DNA of 64,000 bases from Nannobrachium achirus. Lineage: Eukaryota > Chordata > Actinopteri > Myctophiformes > Myctophidae. The translations under genes were made by a program, and so were the position numbers. Under the pieces are notes generated by a model, which was given only the letters and a program-made list of their open reading frames with translations, was not told where the DNA came from and did no database searches. The stretch is taken from positions 30,215,463 through 30,279,462 of the forward strand of contig OY997645.1 of the NCBI GenBank assembly GCA_963921795.1. Reading direction: 5' to 3'. Every line of letters begins with the position of its first letter. The stretch's first letter is position 1. Below, in pieces: positions 40,301 through 53,811 of this stretch.

Positions 40301-41784
40301 CAGTTCATTTAACAGCAGAGGATGTGTCTTCCTATTTAATAATGAAATATTCCCCCAGAAATCGATAATTTATTCTCCTAATTAAATCCTGGTGTTTTAT
40401 TCTGGTGAATAACCTAATTGTTTAGCATTAATCTAGGCTTACATCTTCTGTCTGTAACACCTCTAATTGCAGGATATGTGCAAAATGGCTACTGAGGCCA
40501 TCTCCTCAGGACAGACCAGTGTTCAGGCTGAGCTAAGACGAACTGCCAGTACCCGTGAGTGTCCAGAATTGGTTTCTGTTAAGAATTACATGGACAGAGC
40601 ATATACATTTTCATTCGTTTTTATTTTGATGCAATTTCCATACTTATGTTTGTGTATTGTTTATATTGGCTACATTATTCAATTGATTGTTACCTGTAGG
40701 TATCACACGTCCTCAATCCTAGAAATAATTTGTCAGACACACAATAATTTCTCATTGAACATTGGAAGATAGTCAATAATGTTGACTAAACAATGACTAT
40801 TGTGTTTGTTATGAGCTTAAATTTCATATCACACACGATATGCACTTAGTAACTTAACACGGTTGAACAAAGCTTCATAATAACAAATCAAGGCAGTTTT
40901 TAAACAAGAGATTGTCAATTACTTATGTCATCAAGATATCTTCATAACATAAACCTGGAACTGTGTGGCTATGTTGGAATTCACTATCTCATGCCAACTG
41001 GCCTGAAAGGGCAAATGTGAACATTTTAACACAACCAGTAAATTGAGACAAATAATCTTTCTTTTCCGTCTTAGCCGCCACTCGTATGATTGCCAACGCC
41101 CTGAGCAGCGACTCCCCACCAAGCACTCCAAACCGTCGCCAAGACCTCTCTGTCACTGTGTCCAACAAACAGGCAAGCAAGAATGGCAAAGCAGGTATAT
41201 AACAAAAGTGTCCTCCTGGACCATTTGATTGATCTTTTATCTTATCTTATTTTTTCGATACCAATTTGTAAAAGTTTAATGGCACATTTAGCAACTATGT
41301 CCCTGAACTTCACTTGAAAACTGCTAGCCTAGCCGCTAGCATAGTCTTGGGAGAGGGAGCGTTCAGCTCTTTCGCAACCAGCACAGCTGAATTCTTTGTT
41401 TGATGAGACCCTATGGTAGAGCTCATTATCCGCACAGGTAGAGAGCTATTTCAGCCAATCGGATTGCTTCGTCGGAACTACCTGTTGTATAATTAATTAA
41501 TAACCGCTACCTAATAACCAGTGTTTTTACCTTACCTTACCGCATCTTTCGAGATCCACAGAATTTGTTTCCCAATGCAGATGTAACAATGGATTTGGCA
41601 TTTGGAAGGCTTGTCTCTTCTTTCCACTGGAAAAATAACATTGTAATTGTGATCTATGTTCTAAAGTTATGGGCTGTTGAATATAGCTTGTTTTCACCCA
41701 AAAATATGGAGCAGTATGGGAAAAGAAATAGAGATAAATGGATTACACGTTACAGCGGACGGCGCAGATTCTTTTTTTATTTTA

Positions 41785-41832
<48 letters not shown>

Positions 41833-43633
41833 AAATGGTGTAGATTGCGGTCCATGCCTATTTGTGCAGTGTGACATGCTTACATCCATCATTCATTTGT
41901 GTTTTCAGTGGTGACTCGGCCAGCAGACGAGGGGAATGGTTTACCCGCAGTGAAGCGTCGGCGTGTGACAGCAGAGATGGAAGGCAAGTACATCGTCAAC
42001 ATGCCCAAAGGCACCACGGCACGTACACGCCGCATCCTGGCCCAGCAGGCCAGCAAAGGTACGCCTGGCCCAGTGGCCCTGGGCTCTTAAATGCAAGCTC
42101 CCTAAATGTCTTACCTAACACACTAACGTGATTCAACTTTCTGCAAACTGGACTAAATCAACAGCATACAAACTGCAAACCAGGGGCTGCTTTGAGTGTC
42201 TTCTCTCCTTGCACTGGGGTAATTTAATCCATTGTCCCTTATAAGTGCTTCCCTCTCATTCCGCATTTGAATATCCTGTCCTGGTTTTTAAAATCAGACC
42301 AAGGTGGTAACTCATCATTTGTGGGGGCAAACAGTTAGGTCGCATATACCACATGGGCTAATCAGTGAGTCCCCGATACGATTGCTGGCAAGCCAGAACA
42401 TTTGCTGAACATTATCCCCAAACTCTCTCCAGATTTCCGCTCTCCTCCACTGTCACTCAATGCGGGCTAAAAATGTCCCAACAATATCTTTAAAAAAAAC
42501 AAGCTGACTCTCCATTTGGACATCTCTGATTGGTCAAAGATGTGGAAATACTGTTGTTCTACGCAAAATGTATTGTAAGCGTACAGAAAACATTACATTA
42601 AGTGCAGTCTGTCAGAAAAAAGTCTTATCTTCCTTAATTTTAATTACGATTGGGTTCACACTTGTTATATAAGGGTAGCAACAGTGAAAATGACACATTC
42701 TTCAAAGATATATTATTTATATTATATATTTGCAGGCCACAAGCAAAACGCTAGTTTCCCACAACTTGCAGCTGCAAGTCAAAACATGCTTACTTTGGTT
42801 CGGCTTGATGCAGCGCCTTTGTTGCTGACCTGACCAACATTTAAAGTGTGTAAAGTTCTCCATTTTATTTTTCTAAATGTTTATAAACTTTTTTTTTTTT
42901 TCCATTAAAAGGTGGGAAGCGGACATCTGTGTTTGAGAGACTTGGAGATGAGTCACAGGTTGACATGACGACAAGCAACAGCAAAGTAAGACCTTCAGTT
43001 ATTTTTAACAGCCAGTCATACATTGTGCACAGGTTGTTCTTTATTCATAACTTTTTGTTTTTCTCCCTCTAGCCTACTGGGGTGTTCAGTCGTCTTGGCA
43101 GAACGGATCAACAGGAAGATGAGCCGAAGGCAGGCAAGCTGCACATGGATGTGGAGGAAGAAGATGACAGTGATGGAGAGGGCTCTGTACTCCAGTATGC
43201 TGGTGTCCTCAAGAAGCCTGCTGCTTCCAAAAAGAAAGAGACCGCCCCCAAACCCACCATACTGCATCGCCTTAAACCAGCACCCACCACACTCCGTCGC
43301 CTGGGAGGCAAATACAAGCTACCCTCCTCTGACGCTCCCACCTCCTCCTCACCACCTGCACCCGAGGGCATCCCCCCTGCCAAGCTTAGCGTGCTTCAGA
43401 GACTGGGCAAGCTCCCTGCCACGCACGCGGGCACCGATTCCCCAGACCTGCCAGAAGACACACAGGACAACAGGGTGACCAGCACCAGGCCAAAGGTCAA
43501 GGCCAGACTGGCGGTAGCCAGCTCCAAGGTCAGCAGCAGTACGGGGACGGCAGGAGCTGGGGAGAGCCAGGGAGCCCAGATGGACATTGGGTCTGTCAGC
43601 GTCTTCAAGAGACTGGGCAGTAAGAGGACCTAA
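37340..43633 (+). CDS. C19orf47 homologue, SAM-like-domain nuclear protein
   Basis: Eight coding exons, 37340-37358, 39688-39775, 39866-39980, 40473-40554, 41075-41194, 41909-42058, 42912-42985 and 43073-43633 (TAA), with consistent phases, give 402 residues. The N-terminus, including SEWIQFFKDAGIP, VDNRIQKNMLMDL and DIIAILKHGKKVYRQ, matches vertebrate C19orf47 and forms a SAM-like helical domain (about 8-75). KRRRVTAEMEGKYIVNMPKG at about 157-176 is basic and NLS-like. The C-terminal half repeats a short motif of the form V-F-x-R-L-G: SVFERLG, GVFSRLG, ILHRLK, TLRRLG, SVLQRLG and SVFKRLG. The human protein is about 422 residues and reported as nuclear, from memory. Its molecular role is not known to me. 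Exon 1 is only 19 coding bases and sits close to the LINE derivative upstream. Confidence 0.92.
37818..38164. mobile_element. hAT MITE (CAGTGGTG ends) in intron 1
   Basis: A 347-base copy from CAGTGGTGTACATTC to ACTTTTTCCACCACTG. Flanks GATAAATC (37810-37817) and GATTCATC (38165-38172) agree at 6 of 8 bases. A half-copy of the hairpin module, GCAGATCTACAAGCTCATAA onward, lies at 37967-38002. Confidence 0.8.
41788..41828. repeat. (AT)n microsatellite
   Basis: About twenty AT units in intron 5 of the C19orf47 homologue, about 80 bases before exon 41909-42058. Confidence 0.95.
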
Positions 43634-44440
43634 CACATGTTTTTGTTGTGTAATTTCCCTCTGTCTTGAGTTTTTACTGTGTTTTTATTTTGTATTTTGT
43701 ATTATCATGCTATATCATCCATCACCAATACATTGTTCAATTTACCTGAAGGTTTTGTAAAACTGCAATCTGCTTTAGTGTAAAGGCAGCTTCAGTGCCA
43801 CATTATGATCTTTAGAATAATAGCATTTAAAATAATGACTGGAAAGAAATTAGACTGCCAAATGTAGTGTTAGCTCTCAGTGGCAGCCAAGCTTGTCATT
43901 CATTTAAGGTCTCTGGATGAATTGAATACATAGGAAAAAAAAGTAAAAATAACTTTTAACTCGTTTATTTAAGTTGTCATGCAGAATATCATTTGTATCA
44001 TTGTGTCATTTCAATGTGAAATTATCTTTAAGGCATGGGCATGGCATTCATCAACCCACCACATTTAATATTTGAATATGATCTAATTTTCTTCCTGTAG
44101 GAATTGAGGGTTGTCTTTATGATAATGACACTTTATTTTTCTTTTATTTACTGTCCTCCAAAATGTAAAATGTGTTGGAGAAATTTGTGTGACCCTCAGA
44201 ATGCATGAAGCTGTAGTGTTTATGATCACAAGAAAGACTGTTAGTTGTTGAAAAGAAATGGGATTTTTAATCTTTGGGGTTATATCTCCTGACCACAAAG
44301 CCTCAAGAGTTTTTGTTCATTATCGCTTGGCTGGCAACTCATTATTTGCACAGGGCAGTGTTCTACCGGTACACCCTTAGGGCTTTCCTAACAGGTTGAA
44401 TTTTAAGTCTTTACTGCTTTGCCATAGCACCTCAAAATCC

Positions 44441-44890
44441 CATCCTCTAACAGAGGTCAAAGAGATATGGCGACCCAAAGAATCTTGAATTTCAACTTTG
44501 GACTTGAAAATATGAAATGATGCAGTCACAAAGCAGCCTCTCACAATTCACTTGAATCAGTCTAAAGCACCTCAGCACCTCATTATAGGCATGCAGACAA
44601 ATGCACAGTAACATCCAGTGTTAATTTAACTCTGAAAGAGGAATTTTTACATTAAGGGTCCATTTCATCCTCTAACAGAGGTCAAAGAGATATGGCGACC
44701 CAAAGAATCTTGAATTTCAACTTTGGACTTGAAAATATGAAATGATGCAGTCACAAAGCAGCCTCTCACAATTCACTTGAATCAGTCTAAAGCACCTCAG
44801 CACCTCATTATATGCATGCAGACAAATGCACAGTAACATCCAGTGTTAATTTAACTCTGAAAGTGGAATTTTTACATTAAGGGTCCATTT
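44441..44890. repeat. 225-bp tandem duplication
   Basis: Two units, 44441-44665 and 44666-44890, start CATCCTCTAACAGAGGTCAA and end TTACATTAAGGGTCCATTT. I see only about two substitutions between them (ATAGGCATG/ATATGCATG and GAAAGAGG/GAAAGTGG), so the duplication is recent. It lies downstream of the C19orf47 homologue stop. Confidence 0.92.
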
Positions 44891-46540
44891 TAAAATGTTG
44901 CAGGGTGCATGAATACTCTAGAGTCTAGATATTACTGTGTCAAAGTGAAATTTTACTTGATCATTCTATCTTTTCTACCATAATGAAAGTTTTTTTTGCA
45001 ACTACCTACTAAGTCATATTGGATTATAGATTATATTGCAATTTATAGATTTGGTAGAATTGTCAGAGCAGAATACCTGTTATCTTCCATATATTTTCAA
45101 CTGTACATACTATTTTTCACCCATGAATATGTGCTCAAAATGGGTATCACTGTGCTTTACGGTAGGTGAAGCAGAAGGCAACTGTTAACCCAATATAAGA
45201 CACTAATACACTTTGGTATTATTTTTGTCTATGAACCTTCACACCTGAACTTTGTTACACTGTACAGATTTTGAGAATGCAAACAAAAAAAAAGATCTTT
45301 GCAATTTTTAAGATATTACGGAATACAAGCCCCATGGTTTGAGAACTTGATATTGTAATTAAAAAAAATAAGGAAAAAGGGGAAAGATCTTGGCTGTTTT
45401 CTTTAACCAACTATTGTCTCCCCAAAATCAAAATGACTTTGTGTCAAGTGTATGTGTGTAAGTTAAAACATGAGGCCCCCCTGTGGTTCAACCTGTAGGG
45501 TGCATTGTACTAACTGCAGCTAGTCGGGTCAAAAGCACATGTTTAGTCACCCATTTGAGAGAGTGCACTGCACTGTCAAGTCGCTTTTCAACATTCCCAC
45601 TATTTGAAATAAAATCATTTTTCTAACCTAAAAAGCCCTTAATGGACAGGCACCGTCAGAGCTAGGTGAAGGACAAGGTCCAGAAGTGACATGGCTCTTT
45701 CACCAATCCAAAGCAGAACCCATTTTTCCCGTTATGTGTTAGTGTGTCAGCCCAAGATGCATTTTGTATGAAGGTGTATCCATCTGTGCGCTTTCTTAGG
45801 GAATGCAGATGTTGCATTTTATACACAAGATACAATAGATAGGCCTATTACACATGAATAAAGACATATATGTTTTCTGAAATGACATTGCATATCTCTT
45901 CTGTAATAATTTCCCTTACCTTTACACTAGTATTTATATCAGTAGGTCTAATTGAAATGGTGAACAATTCCAAGCCCTGAGTTAGATGATCCAGAGAGTA
46001 ATTCATATTGTTTGTAAATAGGTAAATAATTCAGGGGCGTAGGGAGCGGTAGGCGAACGTGGCGACCGCCTACCAACTGAGAAATGATCTGGCAAAAAAA
46101 AAAAAAAAAAGTCTCTTATTTCCATTGTGTGAAGGCCTGACTGGGCAGTAGACCTACAGTGTGGAGAGGACCATAGGCCTATAGAATGTCGCTCAACCAG
46201 TTCCATTCATTGACTAGTAGGCGGCCTGGCCATTGAGAAAGTGTTACCCTTTTAGAGATGTAAATTTGGGCTGCCAGGCTATTTAACTCAAGTCGCAACA
46301 ACAGAGACAATAACACACTGAACAAAGTCCATTCTGCTTTCCTCCTACCTTTAGGATATCCTCTGTTCCAAATGAATAAAGTCCTTAATGTAGTAGGTAA
46401 ACAGCTTCCAAACACAATACGTGATCATTGTCTTGTTTAAATCCAGCACTGCTGGATTAAGAATTGATGTCTTGTTGTCTCTCCAGCTGTAGCATATTAC
46501 AACTCGTAATTACAACTCGCAAGCCTCTTCCATAAATGGA

Positions 46541-46597
46541 GGCCCATTCCCGCTGGGCCAGATAACAGATAAAAAATCACACCCGTGTGAAGTGGAG

Positions 46598-46667
<70 letters not shown>

Positions 46668-47479
46668 ATCATGTGTACCGATTTTTGTGACATTTGAAGA
46701 AAATATGTAGGAAAAGGAGCAAAAAGTGTGTTTTGGAGAAAATTCAAGATGGCGGAAAATCTATCATGGCGCAAATGGGCGTGGCCTATATGGGGAGATG
46801 CGTCATGACCCAAGGAATCCAGGGAAAAAATATTTTTAATTTTCCGACCTACGGTTCAAGAGTTACAGGCCAAAACGTAAAGTGGGGTGTTATGGCGCCA
46901 CCATGCGGCCAAATGACACAATTATTTTTTATTTAATCCTTGAAATCATTATGAACCTCCTCTCCAAGTCTTGAAACTCTAGCCCCTATGGTTTGCGAGA
47001 GACAAATAATTGAATGTGAGTTTTTGCGATTCCCATTATAAGTCAATGGGGAAAATTAATTCACTAATAAATTAATATCAATTAAACTATAGAACCTTTC
47101 TCTTAGAAAAGTAATAGCCCACGATTCCCGAGTAAGCCGGTTGATTTGACATATGGCGCGAGTGTGTGGTGGCAAAACTGTGGGACTAGTGGCGTGCCGA
47201 AGTTTAGGAAGTTCAGGCTACATACACACACACAGACAGACAGACAGACACACAGACAGACACACAGACAGACCCACAAAGCTACGTATAGGGAGCCTGT
47301 GTTTCACACAGCTCCAAAAATATATCTATAATATCTACCACAGATAAAAGTACCTGTGGCAAATATCTGTGCATGGTAGATTTTTTTTTTAACTGTATCT
47401 ACCATCCACTTTGAATGGAAAAATATCTAAAGAAAGAGATTTTTTTTATCTGTTATCTGGCCCAGTGGGAATGGGCCTT
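46541..47479. mobile_element. Inverted-repeat element nested in the hAT copy
   Basis: Terminal arms GGCCCATTCCCGCTGGGCCA followed by GATAACAGATAAAAAA on the left, and the near-complement TTTATCTGTTATCTGGCCCA followed by GTGGGAATGGGCC on the right. The interior holds a TG run (about 46601-46667), a region reading GGTTCAAGAGTTACAGGCC, and a CAGA run at 47229-47276. No coding region and no sure target duplication are visible. Confidence 0.75.
46601..46667. repeat. (TG)n microsatellite
   Basis: A pure TG run of about 33 units inside the nested element. Confidence 0.95.
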
Positions 47480-48901
47480 AAATAAAAAATAAAATGTATT
47501 TCATTAAAGGAGTAGTTCACTCTCAAAATTATCGATATTTTCAAGCTCAAGCCCCGCCGCATGTTGTTGTGAGCCATGTATTTTAAGGGACACATTATGT
47601 TTACTTTGAACTAATTTAGCTAGTGTTGTAATCACAAGTTGAAATAGGCCTATGTCACTATTTGGGAGCAATGTTCGCCTTGTTTGTAATGCTCCATACT
47701 GTGCTTTTTGAAAATAACTAGCCCTTACACTGAATATACTGGAATAGTGTTTTAATTATAACGTTAGACGGGGTGGGCTGGCATTTCGCCTACCAAAATT
47801 TAATTCCTGGCTACGCCCCTGAAATAATTGGCTACTTTTTAAAATTAATAGCAATGATTTGCCAACAAGTTAAACAGAAAGCACCCAAACTCAGCGGAAA
47901 ACGGTAGCTTAGTGTATACACGTAGCCTACAAACTGATAACGTGGATTTGTGCTTGTGCTGGTGTAGGCCTATTGTAGATTCAAGTATTCCCATTACAAA
48001 TCAATGCAATTGCCAACATTTCCCCTGGAGGTCGCTGTCTCCCAACTCTTCCACCTCCACCACTCGGGATCCATCCATCCTGCATCCAGCCATGCATCCC
48101 ATCCACCCGTCCATCTATTCATCTATCAATCTTGAAAATGACGTTAGTAATTTTTTTTTAATTAAATTGAGATTTAAATAATTAGAGTTGGTGGCTACTG
48201 GATAATCAGACAATCTGATTCTGAATTCAAATGGCTATTGTAAGAGCGATTCTATCCTGATCACAGCCTATTATAGTTATGATGTGGATTATTTGGCCTA
48301 ATTTCACACAGGTTTTTGGGTGTGAATTAGACGAAGGCCTAACCTATTTCCATATCCTATTTTAAACGTTGCTGCTGCCACCACCACCACCACACTAGGC
48401 CTATACCGTATACGTGGTGCAGCAGATGCTGTGATTTTCGGAACGGGTAATTATGTTCAGGTTTTGTAGTCTGACTATGCCGTGATGCAGCAACGCGCGC
48501 CTCGCCAGTTGACTCCTCGTTTTCCCACAATGCATCGGAATTGGCTCGTGTGCGCTGTCCGTGGTGCTGAAGCTGCGCGTGCCTGGGAAGCTGCTCCACA
48601 CGACCTGAGCATCCTATCGAGAGAGGTTGAAATAGCCTACAAACGAGACAGGAATATACAGTGATGGTTATGGCCAACTATTTTCCTTCTTTTAAACGCC
48701 AAACACCCTTGTCATAGACGTTAATGTTTTTATAAAGGCGTCAGTAGACGATTTAATCCGTTTTTGTGGAGCCCTTTCTTCTGTTTCTGGAGAGCCTTCG
48801 TTGTCGTTCCATCTCCATCTCTTTATGCACAGCACGCTGCTCCAGTCCTCTCCTCCTCCTCACACAGCATGGCCCGCTCCACCTGCACCCTGCACTGAGA
48901 C

Positions 48902-49262
48902 ATGGAAGCCAAACAGCATCAGATAAAGAGCCTCAAAAGCTACCCCGACACGGGTGGCCGGAGTCTGGCGGCGGCCGCGGGCGGAGACCGACCCGGCTCG
49001 GCTGAAACGGAGATGGAGGCGAAGATCCAGAAAGCCATCGACTTCAAGGCGGAGGGCCACCGCTGCTACAAGGAGAAGAAATTCCGGGAGGCGATCGGCA
49101 AGTACCACCGGGCTCTGCTGCAGCTCAAGGGGGTGCATCATGTCATCGACGGGACCACGGGCTCCGAGGTCAACCTCCTCAACCAGGCAGCGGCCAAACT
49201 GACGGAGGAGCAGCGCAGAGCCGTGGAAATCACGGAGATCGAGTGCTATGACAGCCTGACAG
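48902..49262 (+). CDS. ttc9b: Tetratricopeptide repeat protein 9B, first exon (partial)
   Basis: ATG at 48902 opens 361 coding bases to a GTGAGT donor at 49263, encoding 120 residues plus one base. From about residue 40 the sequence carries the first TPR helices, including DFKAEGHRCYKEKKFREAIG and KYHRALLQLKG. Then EEQRRAVE and ECYDSLT follow, close to TTC9B and distinct from TTC9/TTC9C. The downstream TPR exons (family peptide LVNYERV) are not found in the remaining 14.7 kb, so they lie past the right edge. TTC9 proteins are small cytosolic TPR proteins of poorly known role. Adjacency to the C19orf47 homologue mirrors human 19q13.2, as I recall it. Confidence 0.88.
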
Positions 49263-51556
49263 GTGAGTGAGCTGCGCCCGGTCCGGTATATGTCGGTGTG
49301 CTTCGACAGAAAGCTTGAATTCTGGAATCTAGATTCTAGAAGATAGATGCTATAGAGCCCATATTGCTGCCACCATTGTTCGTTCCGGTTCATAGGGTTC
49401 ACAGAAAGAATCGTATTATGTAGCTATAGTTCTGCAGCATCCCCGATTTACCTTCCGCAGAAAGAAAGCAAATGTGTTGTTTGTCGTATTAGAAGCCGCG
49501 ATAGGCCAAAAATAATTCGTTGTAGCCTACTGCGGAATTAGTTTTAGCTGATGGACAGCGCGACGGTGCTGATTTAATGGGCATTATGGAGCGCTGTATT
49601 CTTTTTCACCGTCAAACCAAATCATCTTAAGAAATCGATATGCCAACCAAACGGCTTATTGTGCAATTGTCCCAGGTTAATTCCAAAATGATTGTACTGC
49701 AGCCAGTTTGATTGTGTTCCTGTAATTCCTATAATCAATGTAGGGTAGGCCTATTAACTATCCAATGACTTTGTTGACCCTCCATTACTCTTTTTTGTAT
49801 TAAATGATTTGATAAGAAAATAACAGCATCTAGGGATTTCATGTACATTTTATAAATATTCACAATTGTTTGGAAATAGACTGCTACAGCTGCCATCACA
49901 ATAGGCTATGTAAAACCCCAGTATGCTGGCTTGTTAAGAAAAACTATTCACAATGTCATGCAATACTGGTGAAATCTGTGAGCATCTGAGGACAACTTTG
50001 TTGCCATCAATGGATTAATACATTGGAATTACAAAATGTGTCAATTCAATAGATTATATAAACTGTTCAAATCTCTAGTGTTTACAGTGCTATCACATTC
50101 AAGTCACATTACCACATGGTCATTATTGACTAACACATGGAATTCTATAGCATATAAATCTGTAAGACTAGCAGAGGTGAAAACAGTAAGTGATACAATG
50201 AGCACACACTGTGGATATATGAGCAATGATTGAAGTCGTGCAGTCTCATATAACACATTTCTAACAACAATAACAATAGGTCATCAAAACTCTATTGCTG
50301 CACCTGAATACAATATTTGTGGTTGAGGGAGTAAACATGTATATTTTCAGAGATCAGGTACAGCCGCACTGGCCCGCACTTCTTTCTCTCTTGTTCAACA
50401 GAGATTATAAGCACTATTTCGTTCAAGGACCTTCTTCAGACATATTGAGTGATATGCCTGAAAAAGGTTCTTAAACAAAATGTTGCCTATTAAATATTAA
50501 TTGAGGAAGTGAAGGCAGTATGTCCCTGATTCCTCAAGTAATGATAACAGCAAAAAAAAAAACTTTGAACACCTTTCTCTTAACTAAACCTTGAACTTGC
50601 TCCCACTTGGGAAAAATGCATAATCGTGTTTTCTCCTAAATCAAGAGAAAGGGGGTAACTACCAGCAAAATGAACAATGAACACACTTTCTATCAATTTT
50701 ATAGACAGACAGACTTTTATAGTATCTCCTGAAGCTGTAAAGTGTTCATAATCACAGCAGAAGTAATCCATATTTAAGATGTGGTTAAAGAGAGCCACAT
50801 GATGTGATCTGTGGTGCACATGGGGGTTGTTACATTCTTACATATATGCTGTTAACAAACCGTAAATTACAAGTCGTTACATGTGCTCAGATGAGAACTG
50901 GTGTCTTGCCTTTGGCAACAGAGGTGAGCAGGTTTAAGATGTATCCAAAAAGCAATGCTTATGTCCTGGTTATGATCCAAGTTACCAAAGATTTAGGAAA
51001 TCTTTGTTAAAAAAACAAATCTAAATCAATTTGAAATAAAAATAAATACATTTTTGATCTGGTGAATGGAATCATGTATTTTGAAATGGCTTTTCAGAGA
51101 GGAAGGTTCTGTCTTGGCAAGATTTAAAGAGAATGCCTTGGAGGACAAGACAGGTTCATTTGTGCCCCTGAACAAATTTAAGCCTAGGCTGGTATGTGTG
51201 AATTTTGTTTTGGGCCTTTTCGTTTGTGTGATGAAGTAGGCATGTGTTGAAATAAATAAAATCAAGCAAACATTTTCATGCTGGAACGGAGAGGCTGACA
51301 GCGGCTATGGTAGCAGTAGTTGTTCAGTAGGTGTTTCCGTATCCCAGGCCTACCTACAGCTGGGCATGGGTTGATGCCATGAACCGGAGGTCGGCATTTT
51401 CCGCCCGGTGTTTGATGCCTGTCTGGAGCCCCGGGGGAGGCCACTTTGGTGTGAAGGAGTGGTGGGGGAGGGTGGAAGAGGGAGAGAAGGAATGAATGGT
51501 TAGGAAAACAAAGAAAGAGAAAGAGAGAAGGGAAGTCACTTAACCACTTATAATAA

Positions 51557-51622
51557 AAAATAATAGATCTACACGCTCACAACACATTGTTGCGTGTTGT
51601 TAACTTGTAGATAAGATATTTC
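51557..51622. repeat. Hairpin module copy, diverged
   Basis: AAAAATAATAGATCTACACG on the left and TAACTTGTAGATAAGATATT on the right, with the paired upper stem CACAACACA/TTGCGTGTTGT. Confidence 0.7.
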
Positions 51623-52749
51623 GCTATGTTGAAATAGGGCTTGGTTGGTTAAGGAGGCAGCCTTTGAGAGAAATAGAGAGTGAAGAAAAAGAATAGGAGG
51701 GGGATGAAGGAAGTGAATGGACTGCTAGCTAGCTCGCTATGGGGGGCATAATTGCTATAGCAACCGTCATACGTCCCTTTCTCTGTTGTAATCACTCAAA
51801 AACCATCCTTTCTGTTTGCACGTTACATGTACACACTACACACATGTGGACCTGCATGCCATGTGCATGTGTGTGCTGATTCACACGCTTAACCCTTGTG
51901 TCATATAAAAACAATACACCTTAAAACAGAAATTCATTTTGTGAGAAGGAGAGACACTGTGACATATAAAAACAAAAGGTCCTGGTCCATGAACCAGTAC
52001 ACTATTTCTACACACTCTGGGAGTTCGAAGTAACGCAATCTCATTGGATAAGCACTCACTGCGCTCCTAGATCCTTACCCTGACATTCTTCTTAAGTTCT
52101 TCTTCTTCTTTCGTGTATCATCGTCCTTGATGATTGACGATATTTTATTTCTTGAACAAGATTTCTTGTTAATCACACCAAACCCATACCTAGACTATAG
52201 TGCCTAAACACAACCAATTGGAATAACTCCGAACTAAAAACAACAGTATCTAACCGTATAGGCCTATGCCTGACGAATACCATGTCTAACCTAACACCTA
52301 AACACAACAGCATTAACCATATACCTTCAGTATAGTCCTGCTACTGTACATAACCATGTCTAACCTAACTCATAAACACAACAGTATTTAAACGTAACTA
52401 AATTAAGCCACGCCGCATTGCCGGCTGTTATGGCAATGCACCGTGGGTATGATACTGTAGGTTCAGGAGCCACAACCAAAGAAAACTAAAAATGTTTGAA
52501 TAATATTCAATATTTAGAATCCTAACAATGGATAAAACAGCCATCAAGCAAAGAATGTAGGATTTGGGCTTCATAATTCCTGCTGTAGATTGTGTGATTT
52601 CTGCTCCACACCTTGTTACCCATCGTTGGACAGACGGTGGCCCCTGTTGTTAAGAGCTGCCATTTCATTGGTCAATGTCTCACGCTCTGATGCATGATAC
52701 GAGAGCAGCACCACCACCAGCCACGCAGTGCACGTGTATACATATGAAT

Positions 52750-52854
<105 letters not shown>

Positions 52855-53044
52855 GGTTCATGCATGCCTACTGTACTGTATGTGTGTGTGAGAGAGTCAG
52901 AGTGTGTGTTATTTTGTTTGTCTCAGCAGTCATAGCCCTGAAGAACAGCAGCTGGCCAAGTACGTGCGTGCGTGCGTGCGTGCGAGAGTGAGAGAGCTAT
53001 AGAGAGACAAGAGAGAGTGAGTGAAAGAGAGAGGGAGAGAGGGA

Positions 53045-53049
<5 letters not shown>

Positions 53050-53082
<33 letters not shown>
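53050..53082. repeat. (GA)n microsatellite
   Basis: A GA run within a purine-rich stretch from about 52985 to 53090. Confidence 0.93.
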
Positions 53083-53086
<4 letters not shown>

Positions 53087-53811
53087 GGGAGGTATTCACT
53101 GTGTTGGTCGTTCTGCCATTCTTGTTGTACCCATGCTGACATTGCTGAGTTTGACTGAATGGGTATATATCGCTGTGCGTGCGTGCTTGTGTGTGTGTGT
53201 GATTTTCTTCTTGACAAGGTCATTTTTCTTTTGTCATTTTTCCAGTGTGTCTTGTGCCAGTCACAGCAACTTTTTAATGGTATGGCCTCTCAACAGAAAG
53301 TGAGAGTCACAAGTTTCTGTATTCTGTTGTCGGCTCAGCACTTCTTTGAAATTTGAGACCCAAGATGGTCAGAGGAGCGAACACGAAAAGGGGATCAACC
53401 GTGAAAGAACAAGATAAGAGGGAATGAATACATGAAAAACTGTTGATTATTACTGGAAAGATGCCGGCAACTAAGAAGCACATTGACTACAACACTGTGC
53501 AAGGTTAGAGTACACAGTAAAACCCAGGAAGTTCATTTAACACTCTAGTCTAATGGATTTTAATGGGTGCATATTTAAGCACTCAGAGTTCAAATAACAC
53601 GCCAGATTCTGCTTCATAGTATAAAGAAAAATAGAAAGAAATGGCTGACTGTTATGCTACCTGATTCTGTCTAAGTGGGAGATGAGGGATGATGAATGTC
53701 CTGTTTGCTGGCCTTGTTTTAAGAAGACATCCCCAGCCACTGAGTCCATGTAGGGCTGCATCTAAATGAGTTTTACTATCATCAGCAGCACCACCACCAC
53801 AGTAGTGTAGC

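Larger units (their letters stand above)
46032..47821. mobile_element. Complete 1.79-kb hAT copy with nested element
   Basis: Ends CAGGGGCGTAGGGAGCGG and CTGGCTACGCCCCTG are flanked by a perfect 8-base duplication AAATAATT at 46024-46031 and 47822-47829. No transposase frame is visible. A second inverted-repeat element occupies 46541-47479. Confidence 0.9.

Noticed and set aside
43108-43636. Minus-strand and alternate frames over the last exon of the C19orf47 homologue
   Set aside because: They are shadows of the real exon, whose frame is fixed by phase with seven upstream exons.
48860-49402. Minus-strand 180-codon frame across ttc9b exon 1
   Set aside because: It is antisense to the TPR-coding frame, with no family resemblance of its own.
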